Shown: one piece after another, positions 51,390-58,108 of the stretch
How the letters are laid out: the number at the start of each line of letters is the position of its first letter
How positions within the stretch are numbered: the first letter of the stretch is position 1
Assembly (NCBI GenBank): GCA_002773855.1
Contig: PEZY01000012.1
Span: 373,891 to 437,890, forward strand
Source: Candidatus Buchananbacteria bacterium CG10_big_fil_rev_8_21_14_0_10_33_19
GTDB taxonomy: Bacteria; Patescibacteria; ABY1; 2-01-FULL-39-33
Reading direction: 5' to 3'
Length of the DNA: 64,000 bases
Notes under the pieces: model-generated
What the model saw: only the letters and a program-made list of their open reading frames with translations
Databases searched by the model: none
Told to the model about the DNA's origin: nothing
Translations under genes and position numbers: made by a program

Positions 51390-51986
51390 TTAGGGGTATA
51401 TCCACATACCCAGACGCCGAATGGCTAATATCTCTACCCCAATGACATCCCTGTCATTATTATTATCAATTTTTGTAAGTCTCACCTTAAAGCCACTTTT
51501 AAGAGCTATTACCTCATCAAAAACTAATTTATTTGGATAGGCCTGCCGTATTTCTTTACCAGATTTATTTATTTTCACCAATACATCAGAAAAAATCTTA
51601 TACGATTTATCTTCCAAAAAAACGTCATCAAAACCATAAGCTAAGCAAATTCTTTTCTTAATTAAAAAATCATGAATAATATTAATATAGGAATTAAAAG
51701 GAATTTTATACACGTAGTCACTCAAACCTTTAATTGTATGCTTATATAAAAAATATCTCTCTAATATAATCCACGAAATAAAAAATAATTCAGAGATAAC
51801 CATCACACCAATCACCATCCAAAGACTCGGCACATGATGTCCAAGAACTGGTTCGAGAATATAAGCTTCAATTAAAATAATTATTGGCGCCAAAACAATC
51901 ATAATCAGAGCCAAAACCTCTAGTATTCCTTGAGAAACATAACAATAACGATAATTAGGCAATTGATCCATAACTGGTAAATACAT
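51390..51986 (-). CDS. Hypothetical membrane protein, 198 residues
   Basis: Not recognised. Two membrane helices near the N-terminus (about 21-43, EVLALIMIVLAPIIILIEAYI; and 54-75, LWMVIGVMVISELFFISWII), then about 120 soluble residues. GGGAG precedes the ATG. Its own terminator follows. The soluble part has no motif I recognise (VFLEDKSYKIFSDVLVKINK, VIALKSGFKVRLTKID). Confidence 0.65.
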   Translation of the reverse strand: MYLPVMDQLPNYRYCYVSQGILEVLALIMIVLAPIIILIEAYILEPVLGHHVPSLWMVIGVMVISELFFISWIILERYFLYKHTIKGLSDYVYKIPFNSYINIIHDFLIKKRICLAYGFDDVFLEDKSYKIFSDVLVKINKSGKEIRQAYPNKLVFDEVIALKSGFKVRLTKIDNNNDRDVIGVEILAIRRLGMWIYP

Positions 51987-52076
51987 GACTAAGTTCTCCC
52001 GTTGGTTGAATTAAAAGGTACAGATACTAAAAGACTACTATAAAGACAGTGTTTTGTCAATATTAAGGTTTGAGAT

Positions 52077-52235
52077 TTATCTTGTCCAATCTCTAATTGT
52101 GATACCCTTGCCTCTTTTGGTAATAACTAGTTTTTGGCGTTCTTTGATTTTTAGTTCTTTAATGATTTCGGCTGGAATGACTATTGATAAGCTACCCTGG
52201 CCAACACGGGTAACTTTTCTGATGTATTTTTTCAT
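52077..52235 (-). CDS. AbrB/MazE-like swapped-hairpin DNA-binding protein, 52 residues
   Basis: ATG at 52235; product of 52 residues with the SpoVT/AbrB core: RKVTRVGQGSLSIVIPAEII, then KIKERQKLVITKRGKGITI. In this family the S-L-x-I-x-I-P turn is the DNA-binding loop and the protein is a dimer. No toxin gene lies next to it, so it is either a lone regulator or an orphan antitoxin. A 34-base perfect palindrome lies 17-50 bases upstream of the start and is its most likely operator. Confidence 0.82.
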   Translation of the reverse strand: MKKYIRKVTRVGQGSLSIVIPAEIIKELKIKERQKLVITKRGKGITIRDWTR

Positions 52236-52251
52236 AAATTTGCCTGTTACC

Positions 52252-52285
52252 TAACTAGTTACGTAATGAGTTACGTAACTAGTTA
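52252..52285. promoter_or_regulatory. Perfect 34-base palindrome, likely operator of the AbrB-like gene
   Basis: Arms TAACTAGTTACGTAA (52252-52266) and TTACGTAACTAGTTA (52271-52285) with spacer TGAG. Each arm contains the smaller palindromes ACTAGT and TACGTA, so four dimer half-sites are possible. Lies between the DUF1697 stop and the AbrB-like start. No T run follows, so a terminator is less likely. Confidence 0.7.
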
Positions 52286-52299
52286 TTTTATTTTTTTAA

Positions 52300-52842
52300 T
52301 TAATTTTTTAACATCAATAAAGCAAGTTTTCGCACAGTATTAATATTTCGCGCGGTCATATTTTTGTATACCTCACTGCCAATAAAATTATTCATTTTAC
52401 TTTTAGAATAATCTGTCTTTTTTAGGTGCCAGATTATAGCGCCATCAACATACATCAAAGAATCGACTTTTGGATTAATTTCAATTAATTTTAGAGTCTT
52501 GCTATTAGCAAATTTTTCCCACAAAAACAACACGTCAGTTTTATGGTCCTGATCATTAACCCAAGTTTTAGGAACTTTACTACAAATTTTTTCAATATTA
52601 TTTTGATCACGCAATACAACTCTAATATTCAGGCCAAACGTTTTTTTTATTATTTTTTCAATCTCACTGGTAATTTCAGCAATATCTTGCTTTTTGGTAT
52701 CAAAAATAACATTACCTGAATTTATATAAGTAATGACATTAGTACAATAAAGGGACTCAAAACACTTTTTGAGTTTTGGCATTTCAATTTTATTGTTACC
52801 ACCGACATTAATGCCGCGCAGTAGGGCTACGTATGTTTTCAT
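52300..52842 (-). CDS. DUF1697 family protein
   Basis: A 180-residue protein with the DUF1697 start MKTYVALLRGINVGGNNKI and SGNVIFDT. The middle and the C-terminal MTARNINTVRKL (the usual ..TxRNxxT..KL) match the family as well. Function unknown. TATACT lies 6 bases before the ATG, so this mRNA is probably leaderless. Confidence 0.92.
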   Translation of the reverse strand: MKTYVALLRGINVGGNNKIEMPKLKKCFESLYCTNVITYINSGNVIFDTKKQDIAEITSEIEKIIKKTFGLNIRVVLRDQNNIEKICSKVPKTWVNDQDHKTDVLFLWEKFANSKTLKLIEINPKVDSLMYVDGAIIWHLKKTDYSKSKMNNFIGSEVYKNMTARNINTVRKLALLMLKN

Positions 52843-52883
52843 AATTAAAGTATATCAATAATTTAAAAAGAAGAATACTTTAA

Positions 52884-53130
52884 TTTGTTTTATGCTCGGG
52901 GGCAGGGATTTACGACGTAAACCGCCTGCCAAAAGCAGGACGGTTTACTCTGTCCTGGGTTGGCGTCTAATCTGCCACCGGCAGATTATTCGACGTTCGC
53001 TGTGTCGTTTCGGCTTCCGCCTCCACTCCTGGCTCACTTCCAACCCGTTCGAATCCCTGCCCCCTCCGAAAAATAAAACAAAAACACCGCTTCCAGCGGT
53101 GTTTTTGTTTTATGCTCGGGGGCAGGGATT
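52884..53130. repeat. Direct repeat of the tRNA-Gln 3' end around a G+C-rich palindromic insert
   Basis: A 27-base sequence covering the tRNA-Gln 3' end and its downstream flank occurs at 52884-52910 and again at 53104-53130. Between them lie a GTAAACCG/CGGTTTAC hairpin with inner CCTGC/GCAGG and a perfect TAATCTGCC/GGCAGATTA hairpin, in G+C-rich sequence foreign to the window. A third, inverted copy of 18 bases (53047-53064) mirrors 53118-53135. Confidence 0.8.
53073..53113. terminator. tRNA-Gln terminator, symmetric
   Basis: Perfect 18-base arms (ATAAAACAAAAACACCGC) with loop TTCCA, beginning 2 bases after the tRNA. Both strands have a T-rich side. Confidence 0.9.
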
Positions 53131-53185
53131 CGAACCCCGATACCTTGGACCAGAACCAAGAGTCCTACCGTTAGACGACCCCCGA
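53115..53185 (-). tRNA. trnQ: tRNA-Gln (anticodon CUG)
   Basis: A complete cloverleaf on the minus strand: acceptor TCGGGGG/CCCCCGA, discriminator G, anticodon stem CTTGG/CCAAG around TTCTGGT (anticodon CTG), T arm CGGGG-TTCGAAT-CCCTG with one G-T pair. CCA is not encoded (GCA follows), so it must be added. The gene has its own hairpin terminator and sits in a repeat-rich segment. Confidence 0.95.
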
Positions 53186-53326
53186 ATAATATACTTTTTA
53201 TATATAATAGCTACAATATCCCCCTATAATACCACAAAAAGACTTAAATATCAATATTAACTCTACTCAAAATCATTAAATCAAGTTATAATAGCCTTAG
53301 AACCTTTATAACCAAGGAGTGAACCA

Positions 53327-53623
53327 ATGGACACCAATATAACTGGCAGCCTAGAAATTGCTAAAGCTATTTTAGCTATGAAAGAGACTGAACTGCAAAT
53401 GTTAGTTACTGTTCTTCAAGAAGCTCATTATTTAAGTGATGAATTAGTTTGTTTATTAGCTGAATTTTGGGGTGTAGCCAAACAAGAAGCACAAGCTTTA
53501 GCAGAGGCTATTACCTCATTAGAACAACAAAAAGAAATATTTGGTAATATCGGATTGCCCAAAGAAATCGAAATTGCCTCCAAAGAAGACTATCCCGATG
53601 ACCAGCAACCGACTGGTAATTAA
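53327..53623 (+). CDS. Hypothetical acidic helical protein, 98 residues
   Basis: Not recognised. ATG behind AAGGAG (9 bases). Almost entirely helical and acidic (EIAKAILAMKETELQMLVTVLQ, AKQEAQALAEAITSLEQQKE). It has a -10 box TATAAT at about 53287 and a terminator at 53623-53649, so it is a one-gene unit. No signal peptide or cysteine pair. Confidence 0.65.
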   Translation: MDTNITGSLEIAKAILAMKETELQMLVTVLQEAHYLSDELVCLLAEFWGVAKQEAQALAEAITSLEQQKEIFGNIGLPKEIEIASKEDYPDDQQPTGN

Positions 53624-53649
53624 AATCGTAAGCCACTGGCCTACGATTT
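53623..53649 (+). terminator. Terminator after the 98-residue gene
   Basis: AAATCGTA-GCC and GGC-TACGATTT arms, then TTTTT. Confidence 0.85.
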
Positions 53650-53686
53650 TTTAAATTATAGTTTATTTATATACCTCCTTAAAACC

Positions 53687-55450
53687 TCAAAACATACTAA
53701 TCACATCCTGACTGACATCGGCTGGCTTATCCAAAGATATTTTCTCAACACTGGCGGACAAGTTTAGGCTTGGCGTCGCCGAGCTAATAGCTTGGCTACT
53801 GGGCGCTCCACTAGCAATTCCCACTCCTTCTATCTCCATCGGCATAGGAGTAGCGTTTTCTTTAATTACCGGTTTTATTTGCACTTCGATTTTTAAAACT
53901 TCTGACATTATCCTTTCTACCAACAACTTATTACTATGATCGGTAATTCTGTCGTAATAAAACTTATTTTTTACACCCAATTCCACTACATTATTATCAC
54001 ACTTAAGTGGTTCGCCAATTCTAAGCAGTGATGACAAGGTATAGTTTTCTTCTAACAATTTAACTACAATATCTTTCCAGCTCTCTTTGACTTTGCTAAA
54101 TTTAATAGATTTAACATCACCTAATTTGCCATCAGTTGAGTTTAAATCAATTTTAATTTCACTGGCCACTACCTCCTCTTTTTTCAAATCAATATTCTCT
54201 AGGGCTACTACCTCTTCCTTGTGCTTGATTGGATTTAAATATGATAATTTATCTTTAATTTTTTCTTTCACCTTTTGAGTCCTAGAAACATCATCACCAA
54301 CTAGTTTACTACCACCATCTAAATCATCATCACTCTCATCATCTTTTCTAACAAATACTGGTTTTTCCTGAGTTAATTGAATCACGGCGATTTCCAGTGG
54401 AAACTGTTGAATTAAGGCAGATTTAATTTCTTGTCTTTTTATTACAAACAAATCTATAGTCAAAACTAGTTTGACATAATCAAACCGTCTAGCCAAATCC
54501 TCAGCTGATTTTTGTGAACCCTCATCAAGCTCAATACCAAAATCACTTAAATCACCATTGACCTTTAACAACATTATTTTACGTAAAAATTCTAATAAAT
54601 TTTCTACAAATATCTGCAAGTCAAAACCATCTTCCACTAAATTATTAATTAGTTCGATGCCAGCTGTAGTATTATTTTCAACAATGAAGCTCAAAAACTG
54701 AGCCACTTTATTAAAATCTGATCGAGGTAAAATAATTTCGGCCTGTTCGGCAGTAATATCATTGCCTAAAGTAAATACTTTACCCAATAAACTCTCGGCA
54801 TCACGGACACACCCCTCAGAATGAATAACAATATTATCCAAAACCGAACTTTCAATTTTAATGTTTTCAGTTTTAGCAATTTTTTCTAAGCGATTTTTTA
54901 AATCCTTCGAAGACACTTTCTTTAAATCAAAACGCTGACACCTAGATATAATTGTTTGTGGTAATTTATGAGTTTCGGTGGTACACAAAATAAAAATAGC
55001 ATGAGCTGGTGGCTCTTCGAGAGTTTTTAGTAGAGCATTAAAAGCCGAAATCGAAAGCATATGGACTTCATCGATAATGAAAACTTTATACTGACTAGAA
55101 TTTGGAGTAAACCGAGCATTTTCGATAATATTTTCTCGAACATTATCCACCCCAGTATGAGAAGCAGCGTCAATTTCTATAATATCCATAGAACTGTTAG
55201 TAGTAATGCTAGTGCAGGATCGACATTCATTGCATGGTTCACTACTACCCTCTTTTCTATTCTCACAATTTATCGCTTTAGCAAAAAGTCTGGCTAAAGT
55301 GGTTTTACCCAAACCCCTGGGGCCACAAAAAAGATAAGCATGACCAATTTGGCCCTGCTCAATCTCGTGTTGCAAAGTTATTTTAACGTGATTTTGACCG
55401 ATAACATCAGCAAACTTCTGCGGTCGATATTTACGATAAATAGTAGACAT
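53687..55450 (-). CDS. dnaX: DNA polymerase III subunit gamma/tau
   Basis: A 587-residue clamp loader ATPase. YRPQKFADVIGQ at the N-terminus, Walker A GPRGLGKTTLARLFAK, zinc module C-x9-C-x2-C-x2-C (CENRKEGSSEPCNECRSC), DEVHMLS and the SRC sensor (TIISRCQRF). From about residue 360 a charged linker and a C-terminal domain follow, somewhat like tau. No slippery A run for a gamma frameshift is evident. It loads beta clamps at the replication fork. recR and the YbaB gene, common neighbours, are absent here. Confidence 0.95.
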   Translation of the reverse strand: MSTIYRKYRPQKFADVIGQNHVKITLQHEIEQGQIGHAYLFCGPRGLGKTTLARLFAKAINCENRKEGSSEPCNECRSCTSITTNSSMDIIEIDAASHTGVDNVRENIIENARFTPNSSQYKVFIIDEVHMLSISAFNALLKTLEEPPAHAIFILCTTETHKLPQTIISRCQRFDLKKVSSKDLKNRLEKIAKTENIKIESSVLDNIVIHSEGCVRDAESLLGKVFTLGNDITAEQAEIILPRSDFNKVAQFLSFIVENNTTAGIELINNLVEDGFDLQIFVENLLEFLRKIMLLKVNGDLSDFGIELDEGSQKSAEDLARRFDYVKLVLTIDLFVIKRQEIKSALIQQFPLEIAVIQLTQEKPVFVRKDDESDDDLDGGSKLVGDDVSRTQKVKEKIKDKLSYLNPIKHKEEVVALENIDLKKEEVVASEIKIDLNSTDGKLGDVKSIKFSKVKESWKDIVVKLLEENYTLSSLLRIGEPLKCDNNVVELGVKNKFYYDRITDHSNKLLVERIMSEVLKIEVQIKPVIKENATPMPMEIEGVGIASGAPSSQAISSATPSLNLSASVEKISLDKPADVSQDVISMF

Positions 55451-55545
55451 AAAAACTTAAAAAAACGGCCAATCAAATATAAAAATCAGCCCTCTTAATA
55501 TGTATTATAAACCAATAAACTACTACCTGCAAGCCAACAAAAAAA

Positions 55546-55570
55546 CCGCCTGTTATCACCTAACAAGCGG
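55546..55570 (-). terminator. Terminator of the coiled-coil/TraD-like operon
   Basis: CCGC-TGTTA and TAACA-GCGG arms, then seven T on the minus strand. Confidence 0.85.
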
Positions 55571-55592
55571 CCTTTTATCAACAATAAAACGA

Positions 55593-55823
55593 CTAGTCCT
55601 CAGTTTTACTTAAATGATCAATGATTTGGCCATCTATATCGGCTAGTGCCTGAGATTCTACTTTTTCTAAATCATTATTTATTTTATCCATAGCCTTAAA
55701 GCCAGCATTAACATCACTAATTATTTTATTAGTCTTGTTGGCGAATTGAGCATTAGTTAAATTAATATCATCTAGTAGTATATCAGCTTGATTAATTACA
55801 TCTTTAGGATCAATTTGAGTCAT
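55593..55823 (-). CDS. Hypothetical helical protein, 76 residues
   Basis: Start placed at ATG 55823 (MTQIDPKDVINQADILLDD), which avoids overlap with the upstream gene; the frame opens at 55847. Helical and acidic throughout, with heptads (KAMDKINNDLEKVESQALADID). Not recognised. Last gene of the operon that runs from 61164 down to here. Confidence 0.6.
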   Translation of the reverse strand: MTQIDPKDVINQADILLDDINLTNAQFANKTNKIISDVNAGFKAMDKINNDLEKVESQALADIDGQIIDHLSKTED

Positions 55824-55833
55824 ATATTTAAAA

Positions 55834-57675
55834 TTAATGAATGCCAAAATAGGCTCTTAATAAATTGATTTTCTCTGTAGTTTTATTTTTTAATTGTCGT
55901 TCATTTAAACCTTTAAACCTAGTGGTTTTAACAATACTCTCTAATCTTTTAATATTTAAATCACCATGTTTGGCTAAAATTTGCTCTGGCATCAAAAGCA
56001 TACCATCATTTTTAGAAAACGAATTCCATTTATCCACATAAGCCTTGGCCGAGAAAACTGGCGTCTCTCTGGCCGAGCCTTCGGACTCTCTAGATCGGAT
56101 TTGTGGTATATAGCCAGGACTAATTACTTCTCGCTCTTTTTCTTCTCGCTTTTTAGCCGCTTCTTGCAAATCACCTCTGATATTTTGCCATTTTTCTATT
56201 CTAGATTCTTCTTTGTTGATACGACCATTAATTTTAATGATATTATCTTCTAATTTATCTATATTTTTCTGCGATACCTTAAGGGCCGCCTCAATATCAT
56301 CTACCTTTCTTTTTAACACAGCTTTAAAAGATTTTTTAGCTTGAGTTGGCATAGTCACTTCATCTAATTCTAATATCCGATTTTTTAAATTCAATAAACG
56401 ACCTGAAAATTCATCGGCGACTACTTCAAAATTATCTTTCTCGGCTACTAAATCCAACCGGCTACTCTCTAATTTAGACATTTCCGTCTGATACGGTTCT
56501 AATTTAGAATCTATCGCTTGTTCCAATTTAACCATATTTGCCACCAAACCAACTTCTAGTTCTGCTCTACCAGTATCTTCAATTTTTAATTTTTCAGCTA
56601 ATTTTATCTTGGCTTTTTCGGCGGTCTGTATTTTAGTTTCTAAATCTTTCCGGCTTTTTTCAATAGCTTTTAATTCACGAGGCTTTAACTCGCCAGTCAT
56701 TTTGCCAGACATCTCCTCTATATTTAGAAGCTTGTCTTTAAGCTCTTCGATATTGTCTTCTGATTTTAATAAATCCTTATTTAAATTGTGAATTTTATCA
56801 CTTGATCGTTCAATCAATTTTTGACCCTTATTAATTTCTTGTTGGCCGCGATACTTAAAAGTTAAATCCGCAAATACTTGTCTGGCTTCTTGACTCATTT
56901 TAGTAAAAACACCAACATTCTTTTTGGTTCTAAGTGGCACGTCAACTTTTTCATCATTTTCCCGAGGATTTTCCAAAACTACAGACGTATCTGCCTCTTC
57001 AAACAAACCAAAATCTATTGACCCAGATTCAATTGAATCTATTTCCGGATTAACAAAAGTTGTGGCTTCTGTTGGCACCTCATCTAATATATCAGCCCAA
57101 TCATCTGGCTGTTTTTCAACAGATAATTTAGAATCTAAATCTAAATTATTATCTGATTTTTGGTTTAAAGTTATTTCTCTTGCAGATCTTAAGCCCTGTT
57201 CTACGTCTGATAATCCAGTAATCCATTCCAGTGGCTGAGTTTTTTGGTAGTTCCATTTTTTTCTTAAAGCTACTAAACGATCACTGTCAGACAAAATTTC
57301 TTCAACTCGTTCTTTAAATTCATCGGCGGCATCGCTGGTTCTGCCCAATAAATCATTTTCTGCTTCAGCTAATTCTGACTTAATCGGCTCAGTCTCCATT
57401 CCCAAATCAGCTTCAGTCAACTGCTCATCCACCAATTGCTCTGAAGATTCAACCAAACTAGTTACCGAATCAGCTTCTTGACTATATTCTTTATCTACTT
57501 CACCTAATAACTCTTGCATTTTTTCCAAAGCACTCATTGGCTTTTCAGCTAACTCTTCTATTAAATCTACTGCTTTTTCCAACCCTAAATCAGAGCCGCT
57601 GGTTTTTTCAGAGGTCTTAGTATTAATTGATTTTCTTAAAATATCACCAGGTCTTGTTGGGTTTTCTTCTACCAT
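55834..57675 (-). CDS. Large coiled-coil protein, 613 residues
   Basis: Not recognised. Residues 1-270 are acidic and probably disordered. From about 270 to 510 the protein is a long coiled coil with strict heptads (KLIERSSDKIHNLNKDLLKS, LETKIQTAEKAKIKLAEKLK). The last 90 residues form a small helical domain with MPEQILAKHGDLNIKRLESIV and TTRFKGLNERQLKNKTTEK. No membrane segment. It lies between two smaller coiled-coil genes and downstream of a TraD/VirD4-like ATPase. Confidence 0.7.
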   Translation of the reverse strand: MVEENPTRPGDILRKSINTKTSEKTSGSDLGLEKAVDLIEELAEKPMSALEKMQELLGEVDKEYSQEADSVTSLVESSEQLVDEQLTEADLGMETEPIKSELAEAENDLLGRTSDAADEFKERVEEILSDSDRLVALRKKWNYQKTQPLEWITGLSDVEQGLRSAREITLNQKSDNNLDLDSKLSVEKQPDDWADILDEVPTEATTFVNPEIDSIESGSIDFGLFEEADTSVVLENPRENDEKVDVPLRTKKNVGVFTKMSQEARQVFADLTFKYRGQQEINKGQKLIERSSDKIHNLNKDLLKSEDNIEELKDKLLNIEEMSGKMTGELKPRELKAIEKSRKDLETKIQTAEKAKIKLAEKLKIEDTGRAELEVGLVANMVKLEQAIDSKLEPYQTEMSKLESSRLDLVAEKDNFEVVADEFSGRLLNLKNRILELDEVTMPTQAKKSFKAVLKRKVDDIEAALKVSQKNIDKLEDNIIKINGRINKEESRIEKWQNIRGDLQEAAKKREEKEREVISPGYIPQIRSRESEGSARETPVFSAKAYVDKWNSFSKNDGMLLMPEQILAKHGDLNIKRLESIVKTTRFKGLNERQLKNKTTEKINLLRAYFGIH

Positions 57676-57678
57676 ATT

Positions 57679-57840
57679 TTAAATATTTAACTTTCTTTTT
57701 AAACTCGAAATTTTTTTATCGTCAATTTTTTGTAAAATTTTATCAATTTTATTATGATAATCACCTTTAGCCGATTCAACCTTAGCTGTAAAATCAGCTA
57801 AAGCCTTAGTTAATTCAGTTTTATATTTATCTTCACTCAT
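57679..57840 (-). CDS. Small coiled-coil protein, 53 residues
   Basis: ATG at 57840, stop at 57679, three bases before the next gene. One charged helix (MSEDKYKTELTKALADFTAK, then KIDKILQKIDDKKISSLKRK). Not recognised. Its tight spacing to the large coiled-coil gene and its coding-like composition support it as a real gene. Confidence 0.6.
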   Translation of the reverse strand: MSEDKYKTELTKALADFTAKVESAKGDYHNKIDKILQKIDDKKISSLKRKLNI

Positions 57841-57914
57841 ATTTTTATTGCTTAGAAATTATATTTTTTTAATATTTTTTATCATCATTAAATTGCGGAG
57901 CCACTTTCTTCCTC

Positions 57915-57990
57915 GTCATTGCGAAGAAGCGGAGCGTATGAAGCAATCTAATTTCAAATTCGATGCGATTGCTTCGTACCTCGCAATGAC
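57915..57990. repeat. Dispersed-repeat-like inverted repeat with GTCATTGCGA ends
   Basis: GTCATTGCGA (57915-57924) mirrors TCGCAATGAC (57981-57990), and GAAGCAATC mirrors GATTGCTTC inside. This CGTCATTGCGA...GAAGCAATC palindrome type is seen dispersed in many bacterial genomes. The remaining 57991-58108 repeats fragments of it (GATTGTTTCGTGACGAG, GGCGATTGTGTGCAAGTCGCAATAACAG). No gene in the 268-base gap. Confidence 0.75.
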
Positions 57991-58108
57991 AGTGTGGGAC
58001 ATGAGATTGTTTCGTGACGAGCCTATCTTCAACTTGAGTTGTCAGGCGATTGTGTGCAAGTCGCAATAACAGTACCACTTCGTAGATTCACGATAATTAT
58101 ACGAAAAA

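Noticed and set aside
52890..53070. A second tRNA gene on the plus strand with GGGGGCA/TGCCCCC ends
   Set aside because: The T-arm does not pair and no D or anticodon arm is found; it is a pair of copied tRNA-Gln ends.
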